64,000 nucleotides of DNA from Streptomyces sp. SID12488 (GTDB taxonomy: Bacteria > Actinomycetota > Actinomycetes > Streptomycetales > Streptomycetaceae). Shown one piece after another: positions 43,801 to 51,786 of this stretch. The stretch lies in contig NZ_JAAGLT010000006.1 of the NCBI RefSeq assembly GCF_010548275.1, positions 248,001 through 312,000 on the forward strand. Reading direction: 5' to 3'. The translations under genes and the position numbers were made by a program. The number at the start of each line of letters is the position of its first letter. Position 1 is the stretch's first letter. The notes beneath the pieces were generated by a model that searched no databases, was not told where the DNA came from, and was given only the letters and a program-made list of their open reading frames with translations.

Positions 43801-46035
43801 TCAGTGGCCGGAGGCCCTTTGCTGCCGCAGTACCGCCACCCTCCGGTAGAGCTCGACCGCCTCTGCGCCCCGGCCGAGCTGTTCCAGACAGTGGGCCTCG
43901 TCGTTGCGACTGGCGAGGGTGTCGGGATGGTCGGCGCCGAGCACCTGCTCGCGGGCTGCGGCGACCCGCCGGTACTCGGCCAGGGCGTCGGGCCAGCGGC
44001 CGAGCCAGCCGAGGCCGACGGCCACCTCGCGGCGGCTGACCAGCGTGTCCGGGTGGTCGGCGCCCAGGATCCGTTCGCGGATCGCGCACACGTCGCGCGA
44101 CTCGGCGAGCGCCTCCTCCCAGCGGTCGAGGCGGCCCAGGTTGACGCCCAGACCGTGCCGGGCGCGCAGGGTCTCGGGGTGTGCGGGGCCGTTGACACGG
44201 GTGCGGTCCTCGATCAGCTCGCGGTACAGCCTGAGGGCCTCCGCGCTGCGGCCGAGCCGCCCAAGGCTGATGCCGACCTCGTAGCGGGCGGCGAGCGTGT
44301 CGGGATGATCGGGGCCGAGCGCCTCGGCACGCGCCGCGGCGACCTCCTGGTACGTCTGAAGGGCCTCGGGCCAGCGCCCCAACTGGCCGAGCGCGTAGGC
44401 GACTTCGTACCGCGTGACCAGTGTGTCGGGATGGGTGGCGCCGAGCACCCGGGCACGTGCCGTCGCCACCTCGCAGGCCATGCGGTACGAGTCCTCCAGG
44501 CGTCCCAGGCGACTCAGGTTGAAGGCGAGGTTGTGGCGGCAGCGCAGGGTGTCCGGATGGTCGGGGCCCATCGTACGCTCCCGGGCGGCCAGGACGGTCG
44601 TGTAGGCCTGGTGCGCGTCGAAGTGACGGCCCAACTGCCCGAGGACGTATGCCATTTCCTGCCGGGCGGCCAGTGTGTCCGAATGGTCGGCGCCGAGTAC
44701 CCGCTCCCGTTCCCGGGCCACGTGGGTGTACTCGCGCAGGGCGTCGGCGGCGCGACCGGTGCGGCTGAGGGTGAAGCCGATCTCGTAGCGGCTGGCGAGG
44801 GTCTCTGGGTGGGCGGGTCCGAGGATGTGCTCACGCTCGGCGGCGACCGCGCGGTGCACCTCACCGGCCTCGGCCCAGCGACCGAGGCGCCCCAGGCTCA
44901 GGCCGGCGTTGTGCCGCCCGGCCAGCGCGTTGAGCGCCTGCGGCGAAGGCGCGGGCGGCAGTTGCGGTACGGGTTCCGCTGGGCGGCCGGCGACCGGGCG
45001 GGCGATCCAGTCGCCGGTGAGGCCGGCCGACGGGTCCGGGGGTACGGTGCCCGTGCCGGCGCCGGTCGCCTTGTGGCCGGTGGTCATGCCCCGGGTCCAG
45101 GACGGCAGCCGGGCTTCACGGGCGGCGGGCTCGGGGTCCCTGAACTGGGGCTGCGGGGAGACGACCGTCGGCACGTACAGCGGGGTGGCCCGGCCCGCGC
45201 TGATCCGGCGCGCCAACTCCCTTGCGTCGTTCGGGCGTTCCTCCGGAAGCTTGGCGAGGAGGGCGAGGATGACCTGTTCCAGGAACTCGGGGATCTCGGA
45301 GCGGTGGCTGCGCGGCGGCTCGGGCGCGGTGTCGCGGTGTCCGATGAGCACCGCCCAGGCGTCGTCGAGGTCGAACGGCGGTACCCCGGTGGACAGTTCG
45401 TAGAGAACGCAGCCGAAGGAGTACAGGTCGCTGCGCTGGTCGACCTCGCCGCCGCTGATCTGTTCCGGCGACATGTAGTGCGGGGTGCCCATCGCGATTC
45501 CGGTGCCGGTGAGCCGGGAGGTGAAGCCGATGTCATGGCCGAGGCGCGCTATGCCGAAGTCACAGATCTTCACCGTACCGTCGGTCAGCCGCATGATGTT
45601 CGCGGGCTTCAGGTCACGGTGGACGATGCCCTGTTGGTGGGTGTAGGCGAGGGCGGCGGCGACCTGGTCGGCGATGTCGACGACGTCCGGGACGGGCAGC
45701 GGATGATGCTTGTTGTCCTCCAGGAGCTGGCTCAGATTGCGCCCGTCCAGCAACTCCATGACGAGGTAGAGCACCCCGTCGGCCTCGCCGAAGTCGTGCA
45801 CGACGGTCACCCCGCGGTGCTGCAACGCGGCGGCCACCCGCGCCTCACGCCGGAACCGCTCCCGCAGGACACGCGTGAAGGAGTGGTCGTGGTGCGGCCC
45901 GAGCGGCTTCAGACACTTCACGGCGACCTGCCGCCCCAGCGACTCGTCGCGAGCACGCCACACTTCCCCCATGCCGCCGCGCCCGATCTGATCGATCAGC
46001 CGGTACCGGCCCTGGATCAGTCTGGTGTCCGCCAT
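43801..46035 (-). CDS. Ser/Thr protein kinase with C-terminal TPR array
   Basis: This 744-residue Hanks-type kinase has its kinase domain at about residues 10-270: GRGGMGEVW glycine loop, Lys40 in VAVKCLK, HRDLKPANI with Asp141, CDFGIARLG (Asp159), and MSPEQISGG. It is followed by a Pro/Thr-rich linker (about 280-360) and about ten kinesin-light-chain-like TPR units of 42 residues (consensus ILGxDHPDTLxxRxExGxxLGxLGRWxEAL). No transmembrane helix or PASTA domain is seen, so unlike PknB it should be cytosolic and may read protein partners through the TPRs. Near-identical 126-bp DNA repeats cover about 43830-44950. The start is ATG 46035. The target is unknown. Confidence 0.92.
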   Translation of the reverse strand: MADTRLIQGRYRLIDQIGRGGMGEVWRARDESLGRQVAVKCLKPLGPHHDHSFTRVLRERFRREARVAAALQHRGVTVVHDFGEADGVLYLVMELLDGRNLSQLLEDNKHHPLPVPDVVDIADQVAAALAYTHQQGIVHRDLKPANIMRLTDGTVKICDFGIARLGHDIGFTSRLTGTGIAMGTPHYMSPEQISGGEVDQRSDLYSFGCVLYELSTGVPPFDLDDAWAVLIGHRDTAPEPPRSHRSEIPEFLEQVILALLAKLPEERPNDARELARRISAGRATPLYVPTVVSPQPQFRDPEPAAREARLPSWTRGMTTGHKATGAGTGTVPPDPSAGLTGDWIARPVAGRPAEPVPQLPPAPSPQALNALAGRHNAGLSLGRLGRWAEAGEVHRAVAAEREHILGPAHPETLASRYEIGFTLSRTGRAADALREYTHVARERERVLGADHSDTLAARQEMAYVLGQLGRHFDAHQAYTTVLAARERTMGPDHPDTLRCRHNLAFNLSRLGRLEDSYRMACEVATARARVLGATHPDTLVTRYEVAYALGQLGRWPEALQTYQEVAAARAEALGPDHPDTLAARYEVGISLGRLGRSAEALRLYRELIEDRTRVNGPAHPETLRARHGLGVNLGRLDRWEEALAESRDVCAIRERILGADHPDTLVSRREVAVGLGWLGRWPDALAEYRRVAAAREQVLGADHPDTLASRNDEAHCLEQLGRGAEAVELYRRVAVLRQQRASGH

Positions 46036-46092
46036 CTCGTGCTGCCGCCCCCGGTCCTGTTCACCCTCCCCTGGCCCGTCCAGTATGGCGAG

Positions 46093-47043
46093 CTATCCTC
46101 CGAGTTTGTACGGCGCGGGGCGCGAGCCGGGGCCGAGCCGTGACATGGCCCGCAGAACGTGTTTGGGCGGGAGTTGCCAGCGAAGACGTGCGGGAACGCG
46201 GCGCAGCAGGGTGCCGTAGGCACGCAACTGCCGGGTGACAGTGGCCGGTTCGGCTGCGGCTCTGCCGTACAACTCGTGGGCGTACGGCGGCAGGGAGGCG
46301 TACGCCAGCCTCGACACGCGCCGCCACAGCACCTCACGCGCCGGGACGAGCAGCGGATGCGTCGGTGGACGGCGGAGGAAGTCGTCCACTTCGCGCGCCT
46401 CGGCTCCGACGGCCAGCTCGGGCCGGACCTTCTCGAAGTAGGCGCTCATCTCGGCCCGGTTCGCCGGTACGGCGTCGGGGTCGAGGCCCACCAGGCGGGC
46501 GCTGACCAGGTGTTCGCGGATGTACCGGTCGGCGTGGGCGTCGGTGATCGGGTATCCGGAGCGCCGCATGATGTGCAGATAGGAGTCGATCTCGGCGCAG
46601 TGCACCCAGAGCAGCAGTTCGGGTTCGTCGACGCCGTACCGCTCCCCGGTGTCCGGGTCGACGGCGGACAGCATGCGGTGGATCTTCCGGACCCTGGCGC
46701 CCGCCTTCTCGGCCGCGTCCGTGGTGCCGTAGGTCGTCGTGCCGACGAAGTTCTCGGTGCGCATCAGCCGGCCCACGGCTTCCTTCCGGAAGTCCGAGTT
46801 CTGCATGACCCCGCGCACCGCGCGCGGATGCAGCGCCTGAAAGTACAGCGCGCGGACTCCGGCGACCCACATCATGGGGTCGGCATGCAGCTGCCACGTC
46901 ACGGACCGGGGGCCGAACAGTCCCGGGTCACCTTCACCTACGCGCGTGCCGTCCACTGGACGTCTCCCTTGTCGGGCTGCCTGAAGGGGCACGCCCTCCA
47001 CCACGACGTACCCCGGATCCTCCCCCCGGCACCTCCGGGTCAT
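46093..47043 (-). CDS. MpaB/DUF2236-family oxygenase-like protein
   Basis: This protein of about 316 residues matches the oxygenase MpaB family (DUF2236): FGPRSVTWQLHADPMMWVAGVRALYFQALHPRA at the N-terminus (the LxxxHP heme-site motif), RTENFVGTTTYGTTDAAEKAG, and ELLLWVHCAEIDSYL with the conserved WVH. Relatives include the latex-clearing protein Lcp and MpaB. The heme ligand and exact activity are not proved for bacterial members. The first about 35 residues, before FGPRSV, are non-conserved, and the true start may lie inside them. It is convergent with nothing close; the kinase gene follows on the same strand 57 bp away. Confidence 0.85.
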   Translation of the reverse strand: MTRRCRGEDPGYVVVEGVPLQAARQGRRPVDGTRVGEGDPGLFGPRSVTWQLHADPMMWVAGVRALYFQALHPRAVRGVMQNSDFRKEAVGRLMRTENFVGTTTYGTTDAAEKAGARVRKIHRMLSAVDPDTGERYGVDEPELLLWVHCAEIDSYLHIMRRSGYPITDAHADRYIREHLVSARLVGLDPDAVPANRAEMSAYFEKVRPELAVGAEAREVDDFLRRPPTHPLLVPAREVLWRRVSRLAYASLPPYAHELYGRAAAEPATVTRQLRAYGTLLRRVPARLRWQLPPKHVLRAMSRLGPGSRPAPYKLGG

Positions 47044-47546
47044 TCACGCAACGGGCCGTGATGCTACCGGCCCCGGGTTCAGCTGCCCTTCTCGGGTTCC
47101 GGTGCGGCGACCTCGGCGGGGGCGTTGCGGAGCATCGCCCTGTAGAGGGCGTCGTGTGCGGGTGAGGGGGGCAGGGGCTCTCGGGCGGGCGCCTCCGTCA
47201 TCCCGGGCGTCGAGGCGGCCCAGCCCGAACAGATCGCCCCCCCCTGTACTGGGACCTGCACACCACCCGGCGCGACGAGGCCGAAGTCGTCTTCCGCCTC
47301 GACAGTGAGGGATTCCCCCGAGCCTGACACCTCACCGGCTCCGGCGGCACACCGCCCCGTCCACCCTCGATCGCGCCGTGGTTTGCGGGCGGTGCGCAGC
47401 GTGACCGACGAAAGGGGGCGGCTCCGAAGCCGGGCCGATCATGGTGAGGCCGCTCCCTCGGCCTGCCCTGCCTTACGGGCTCGTTCGCCGTGCGGGATCA
47501 GCACACCGTGGCCGAGGACCCGGGGTCACCGGTTCGCTGGACATGC
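47044..47546. other. Gene-poor gap with a degenerate plus-strand coding trace
   Basis: No intact gene is accepted in this 503-bp gap. On the plus strand a run of cytosines near 47240 is followed by a frame reading YWDLHTTRRDEAEVVF and ending in TGA at 47328; upstream codons continue only in another frame, as if a frameshift had occurred in the C run. This could be the end of a lost gene. The minus-strand frame 47079-47330 looks like its shadow. No structural RNA was recognised. Confidence 0.4.
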
Positions 47547-48557
47547 TCAGGCCGGCGGCGTCCGTCCGTCGAGCGACGCACGTTGCCAGCTGGGGGTGCG
47601 GTCCTTGTCGACCAGGGCCGCACGGACGCCCTCCAGGAAGTCGGGCGTGCGGATGGTCGTGCGCGTGAGGGCGAGCTCGGCGTTGAGGCACTCGCGCAAC
47701 GTGCGCTGCCTGCCCCGGGCCAGCAGGGCGTGAGTGATCTCCAGGCTCTGCGGCGAGGCGGCCTCCAGGGCTGCCAGCGCGGCTGCCGCCCAGGGGGTGT
47801 CGAGGTGGCGCAGGCGTTTCTCGATCTCGCCGAGGGTCGGCGCGCCGAACGCCCGGTCCACGTCTCCGCGTACCGCAGCAAGACCGCTCTCCGCCACCGG
47901 GGAACGGCCGGCGAGGCGGTTCAGGACGACGTCCACCGGGACGTCGGGGTTGTCGGCCAGGGCATCCCCGACCGCGTCGATCCCGTCCACGGGGACGAAA
48001 TGCGTGGCCAGCCCCGTGTACAGGGCGTCGGCCGCGTCGAGCCGGTGACCGGTCAGTCCCAGGTACATGCCGATCGCGCCGGGCAGCCTCGGCAGGAAGT
48101 AGCTGGCTCCGACATCCGGGAAGAACCCGATCCCGGTCTCGGGCATCGACAGCACCGCACGCTCGGTGACGACGCGGAAACCGCCGTGGACGGACACACC
48201 GAGGCCGCCGCCCATGCACAGACCGTCGATGAGCGACACAACCGGGACGGGATACTCGGCGATCCGGGCGTTGAGCCGGTACTCGGTGGCGAAGAACCGC
48301 TCACTGGCCTCGGCGTCCCCCGCGAGGCTGTACTCGCGGATCGTACGGATGTCTCCGCCCGCGCAGAACGCCCTCGTACCGGCGCCGGCGATCACCACGG
48401 CGGACAGCCCCGTGTGCTCCCACGCGGCGAGAGCACCGTCGATGGCGGCGACCATGCCTGTGGTCAGGGCGTTGAGCGCCTTGGGCCGGTTCAGCAGGAT
48501 GCGGCCGACGCCCCGGTGGACGTCGGCGAGGATCTCGACCGCCGCGGTGTCAGTCAT
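47547..48557 (-). CDS. 3-hydroxyisobutyryl-CoA hydrolase (crotonase family)
   Basis: This 336-residue enzyme hydrolyses 3-hydroxyisobutyryl-CoA in valine breakdown. It has the crotonase oxyanion motifs GAGTRAFCAGGDIR and SLIDGLCMGGGLGVSVHG, and the family-specific MPETGIGFFPDVGASYFLPR with the catalytic Glu/Asp pair that separates it from simple enoyl-CoA hydratases, plus YTGLATHFVP and TLRECLNAE in the C-terminal extension. ATG 48557 follows GAGGTGG. The length is typical. A TGACGTCA palindrome lies 33 bp upstream. It neighbours a dehydrogenase remnant but no other valine-pathway gene. Confidence 0.9.
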   Translation of the reverse strand: MTDTAAVEILADVHRGVGRILLNRPKALNALTTGMVAAIDGALAAWEHTGLSAVVIAGAGTRAFCAGGDIRTIREYSLAGDAEASERFFATEYRLNARIAEYPVPVVSLIDGLCMGGGLGVSVHGGFRVVTERAVLSMPETGIGFFPDVGASYFLPRLPGAIGMYLGLTGHRLDAADALYTGLATHFVPVDGIDAVGDALADNPDVPVDVVLNRLAGRSPVAESGLAAVRGDVDRAFGAPTLGEIEKRLRHLDTPWAAAALAALEAASPQSLEITHALLARGRQRTLRECLNAELALTRTTIRTPDFLEGVRAALVDKDRTPSWQRASLDGRTPPA

Positions 48558-48620
48558 CGGTCGCCACCTCGCCATACGTGCGGACCTGCTGACGTCACCA
48601 TCACGTTCCTCACTCGCCGG

Positions 48621-48896
48621 TCAGGCGTAGATCTGCGCGTAGAGATCGTGGATCTCGTCCATGGTGGGTACCACGGGGTTGTCAGCGGGGGATCCGGACG
48701 TGAACGCCTGCTCGACCATGAGGGGCGGCAGGCGGAACCAGTCGTCCTTGCCGATGCCGTGGGCTTGAGGGGTGGGCACCCCAAGATCCTGACACAGGGC
48801 GTGGAGCGCCTCCACGAGCAGGACGGCGGCCACGGCGTCGCTGCCCCCGTCGGTGGCGGCTGAGTGGGCGCGGGCACAGTCGGCGCATCGGCGAAC
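48621..48896 (-). pseudogene. C-terminal remnant of an iron-containing alcohol dehydrogenase
   Basis: The minus-strand frame ends with LVEALHALCQDLGVPTPQAH, WFRLPPLMVEQAFTSGSPAD and NPVVPTMDEIHDLYAQIYA. This is the standard C-terminus of iron-containing (group III) alcohol dehydrogenases, which are about 380 residues long; only the last about 80 residues are present. Upstream the frame meets TGA at 48897-48899 without reaching any metal-binding motif. The catalytic core is lost, so this is a truncated gene. It is part of a decayed zone from 47 to 54 kb. Confidence 0.72.
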
Positions 48897-49040
48897 TCAT
48901 GTGTCGGCAATAGCCTGCCGGCGCCCGGCCCACCCGGGTACCGGCGCTCCCGCGTCGGCGACGTTCACCAGGCTCATCAGGTCCGTCCGCCGAGCCACCT
49001 TGGCCAGACGCGTGATCGCCCGGACAGGTCCAAGCGGCAT
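48897..49040 (-). CDS. Short ORF of unknown status after the TetR gene
   Basis: This 47-codon frame (GPVRAITRLAKVARRTDLM, then NVADAGAPVPGWAGRRQAIA) begins 6 bp after the TetR stop codon and ends at the TGA that precedes the alcohol dehydrogenase remnant. It is in the same frame as that remnant. It could be a small gene or, more likely, the tail of a gene cut by rearrangement. No known domain is recognised. Confidence 0.3.
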   Translation of the reverse strand: MPLGPVRAITRLAKVARRTDLMSLVNVADAGAPVPGWAGRRQAIADT

Positions 49041-49046
49041 GGCGCG

Positions 49047-49634
49047 TCAGAGGTGCTGGTCGGCATCCACCAGGGCGAGGGCGTTGCCTATCCCCTGATC
49101 GAGGAGTTTGTGGGCGAGTTGCCTGTCGGTCAAGGCGCGGGAGAGCTGCAGCGTCCCGGCCATCAGGCCGAGAAGGCTCAGCGCCTTCACACGTGCGGAG
49201 GAGGGGGACTCGGGCGCCATGCGGGCGGCAATGCCGTCGACAAGGACCAGCACGCCGTCGGTGTACGCCTGCCTGGTTGTGTCGGTGCAGCGTCCGATCT
49301 CGTCGAGCAGAGCGGCGTTGGGGCAGCCGTCACCAAGGTTGTCGCGGTGCAGGGGCGACAGGTACGCGCGCACGATCTGCTCGAGTCCGGCCCGGCCAGG
49401 CGCAGCCCGCGCGACGACGTTCTCGGCCTGCACCTTCAACTGGTCGGCGATTGCCGTGGTGACGAGGTCGTCCTTGGATGCGAAATGGGCATAGAAGGCC
49501 CCATTGGTCAGCCCTGCGTCCTTCATGAGCGTCGAGACCCCGGAGCCGTCGATACCGTCCTGCTTGAACCGGCGGCCCGCCGTCTCGATGATCCGCCGCC
49601 TCGTCTCCGACTTGTGCTCTTTGGCGTACCGCAC
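49047..49634 (-). CDS. TetR-family transcriptional regulator
   Basis: This protein of about 195 residues has the TetR N-terminal HTH: HKSETRRRIIETAGRRFKQD, then GSGVSTLMKDAGLTNGAFYAHFASKDDLV. The C-terminal ligand domain includes NLGDGCPNAALLDEIGRCTD. GTG 49634 is chosen because the HTH begins right after it; the frame extends upstream with no site, and GTG 49637 is equally possible. The ACATTCG word 69 bp upstream recurs in front of the nearby SDR gene, which suggests this TetR protein represses itself and the SDR gene. Together they look like a small detoxification unit. Confidence 0.88.
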   Translation of the reverse strand: MRYAKEHKSETRRRIIETAGRRFKQDGIDGSGVSTLMKDAGLTNGAFYAHFASKDDLVTTAIADQLKVQAENVVARAAPGRAGLEQIVRAYLSPLHRDNLGDGCPNAALLDEIGRCTDTTRQAYTDGVLVLVDGIAARMAPESPSSARVKALSLLGLMAGTLQLSRALTDRQLAHKLLDQGIGNALALVDADQHL

Positions 49635-49702
49635 CACAGCACACGCTCTTTTCTTCGCCGGACGGAAGGGCCGGTTGCCCTTCACCGATTTCATCAACCT
49701 AT

Positions 49703-49721
49703 GGTATTGCGAATGTAATCC
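49703..49721. promoter_or_regulatory. Candidate TetR operator upstream of its own gene
   Basis: GGTATTGCGAATGTAATCC, read on the minus strand as GGATTACATTCGCAATACC, is a loose inverted repeat. It contains ATTACATTCG, identical to the start of the repeats before the SDR gene at 51036. It sits about 70 bp upstream of the TetR start. Confidence 0.5.
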
Positions 49722-50197
49722 AAAGAGTCCACAGCGACGAGGTGTCCAGACGCCTCGTCGCCAGCCGCCCTCAGCGGCAAGGACAACGGGCGAGCGAAGG
49801 GATTCCATGAGCGCGGGCAGACGCGGACCCAACATCTGGACTCGCTTGTACGCAAGCCTCATGGCGTCGCCCGCCCCATCGAGGCTCACCTACCAAGCGA
49901 TCAAGCCGCAGGCGAGCCCGCGCCCATCGCCCAGGACGCCGTCGACCCGTTCATGTCCACCGAGTTCCGACGCGTGAGGGGCTACGGAGGAGGCAGCCGC
50001 ACCCTGCGCCCCTTGGGCCGCTCCCCCACTCACAACCGCCGCTGGCGATCCATGCCCCGCCGCGGCAGGCAATCACACCAAGGTCGCTTTACCAGGCGCG
50101 AACCAGCTGAAGCGACAGCGCCGGGTGACGGGCGTACCGCAGCTTCAGCTTCGAGCCGGTCCACCTCGGACAGGCTCGGGTACGCGAAGAGTGAGCG
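49722..50197. other. Gene-free gap between TetR and SDR genes
   Basis: This 476-bp region has several short open frames in both strands but none with a recognisable product, convincing start or sustained codon bias. The composition is as GC-rich as coding DNA, so it may be a decayed gene, but no protein family was recognised. Confidence 0.4.
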
Positions 50198-51013
50198 TCA
50201 GTTCGGCATGCGGTTGAATCTGCGGACGATGCGGTCGAAGATCCGGGCCGGAAGGACGCGGTGGAGCACGTTGATGCTTGCGGCCGTCGAGCCGGCGGTG
50301 CGCCGCAGTTTCGGGTTCCGGTCGGTGGCCGCCGCGACGATCACCTTGGCCACGACGGCGGGATCGTCGCCGCCGCTGGTGTTTTTCGCCAGCACCTCGT
50401 CGAAGGTGCGCCGTCCCGACGCATAGAGCGGCAATGGGGTGTCGCCCTGCACGCTGTGGTCCCCGAACGGGGTGTTGATCGGGCCGGGCTCGACGAGCAG
50501 GATCCGGACGCCGTACTCGCGGACCTCGTGGTCCAGCGACCCGGAGTAGCCCTCGACGGCGTGCTTGGTCGACGTGTAGATAGCCATGAACGGGCTGGGG
50601 ACGAACCCGCTGAGGGAGGAGACGTTGATGACGCGTCCGCGCCGCTGAGCGCGCATGTGCGGCAGAACCGCCTTGGTCATCCGCATGATGCCGTAGACGT
50701 TGACGTCGAAGACCTCCTGCGTCCGGACGACGGAGAACTCCTCGGCGGCGCCGTTGGCACCGACGCCGGCATTGTTGACCAGGACGTCGATTCGCCCGAA
50801 CCGGTCGATCACTTGATTGACCACGGAGGCGACCGATTCGTCGCTGGTCACGTCGAGGTCGAGGTAGGTCACCCCGGCGGGCGCGGTCACTCGCGCTGCG
50901 TTGCGAGCGGTTCCGATCACCTCGAAACCTGCCGCGACGAACGCCCGCGCAGCCTCCTTGCCGATCCCCGATGAGGCACCTGTCACGAGCGCCACCGGCC
51001 GAGTTGTCGCCAT
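50198..51013 (-). CDS. Short-chain dehydrogenase/reductase
   Basis: This 271-residue SDR starts TTRPVALVTGASSGIGKEAA (the TGxxxGIG dinucleotide motif) and has VLVNNAGVG (NNAG), INVSSLSGFVPSPFMAIYTSTKHAV with catalytic Ser, Tyr and Lys (YxxxK), and EPGPINTPFG after the active site. It is a classical SDR acting on an unknown alcohol or ketone. ATG 51013 follows GGGAG. Two direct repeats of TACRTTCGTACG lie 24-50 bp upstream, presumably the target of the TetR regulator encoded downstream. Confidence 0.92.
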   Translation of the reverse strand: MATTRPVALVTGASSGIGKEAARAFVAAGFEVIGTARNAARVTAPAGVTYLDLDVTSDESVASVVNQVIDRFGRIDVLVNNAGVGANGAAEEFSVVRTQEVFDVNVYGIMRMTKAVLPHMRAQRRGRVINVSSLSGFVPSPFMAIYTSTKHAVEGYSGSLDHEVREYGVRILLVEPGPINTPFGDHSVQGDTPLPLYASGRRTFDEVLAKNTSGGDDPAVVAKVIVAAATDRNPKLRRTAGSTAASINVLHRVLPARIFDRIVRRFNRMPN

Positions 51014-51036
51014 CACGGACTCCCTTGCGTTTGAAT

Positions 51037-51063
51037 TACATTCGTACGCCTTACGTTCGTACG
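51037..51063. promoter_or_regulatory. Direct repeats TACRTTCGTACG before the SDR gene
   Basis: TACATTCGTACG (51037-51048) and TACGTTCGTACG (51052-51063) are 15 bp apart, one base different. Each contains the palindrome CGTACG. They cover the likely SDR promoter. ATTACATTCG is also found upstream of the TetR gene. Confidence 0.55.
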
Positions 51064-51199
51064 ACAATACGGCGGCCGTCGGCCGCTGACAAGAGCCTCC
51101 ACTCTTCGCGAACACGGTCCGTACACACCTACGGGTCTTACTGAGCGGCTTGACGGTCCGGTCGACCAGCCCCGGCCCGGCCCCCGGCCGGTCGTCGGT

Positions 51200-51481
51200 G
51201 TGGACCTGTATGACTGGCGCCAGGAGCAGGCAGCCCTTGATCGGATCCTCGCCGTGCTCGGCAAGGCTGGGGCAAGGCCGGCGTCGTGGGGTCACCCCGG
51301 CATCGGCAAGACCGCCCCGCTCGAATACGCGGCCGACTCCGCGGCTGCGGACCTCACCGTCTTGCGATGCGGGGGCACTCGCCTTGAGTCGGGGCTTGCG
51401 ATCGCCGCTCTGCACGAATTGCTGTGGCCGGTGACGGAGCGGGCGCAACCAGTGGCCGGCCGCGCAACGCTGACCCCGTAA
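51200..51481 (+). pseudogene. N-terminal fragment of a LuxR/LAL-type ATPase regulator
   Basis: The 93-codon frame reads QAALDRILAVLGKAGARPAS, then WGHPGIGKTAPLEYAAD (Walker A GxxGIGKT), then ALHELLWPVTERA, and stops. This is the AAA N-terminus of large ATP-binding LuxR (LAL) regulators of about 900 residues, where the text LHQLLRPV normally follows. The remaining domain and HTH are missing, so it is a truncated remnant rather than a small gene. It lies between the SDR promoter and an IS630 remnant, consistent with IS-associated decay. Confidence 0.68.
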
Positions 51482-51511
51482 ACACGTTGCATGACTCCGT
51501 AGCCTTGCGGC

Positions 51512-51780
51512 ATGACGCGCAAGGGTAGGTATCGGTGGCGGACCCGACTACGGCGCGGCCTGCCGTGGTTCCTGGTCGGTCGCGGGATCGCCGGGAAAGG
51601 CACTGCCGACTGCGGCGCGCACGAGTGGTACAACCACGACGGCGCCACCTCGCGTTACTACCACTGCGAGGCCGGCGAGCGGTCCTGGCCGGTGACAAGC
51701 CAGGGCGGCAGCGTGTCCCGCGGACAGTTGGTCTCGCACGGTCGGGTCTGCAGCCTGTCTCCTGGAGCTGATTCCTGGAG
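51512..51780 (+). CDS. Small CxH/CxxC-type hypothetical protein, 3' end altered
   Basis: A frame from ATG 51512 opens with a basic segment (TRKGRYRWRTRLRRGLPWFL) and a possible metal-binding part DCGAHEWYN, then YYHCEAGERSW. Similar small Cys/His proteins of about 60 residues are common in Streptomyces. Here the frame does not stop at that length but runs on through the 7-bp repeat into transposase sequence to 52159, so its natural end was probably replaced when the IS630 copy arrived. Expression is unproved. Confidence 0.45.
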
Positions 51781-51786
51781 AGGGTC

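Noticed and set aside
43804..46143. 779-codon plus-strand frame opposite the TPR kinase
   Set aside because: Its repetitive text mirrors the TPR DNA repeats of the kinase gene. No independent motif.
47079..47330. 83-codon minus-strand frame
   Set aside because: Appears to be the shadow of a degenerate plus-strand coding trace; no family or start signal.
48590..48597. TGACGTCA palindrome as an operator of the hydroxyisobutyryl-CoA hydrolase
   Set aside because: It is only eight bases and such a palindrome is expected by chance in this much DNA; mentioned only in the gene entry.
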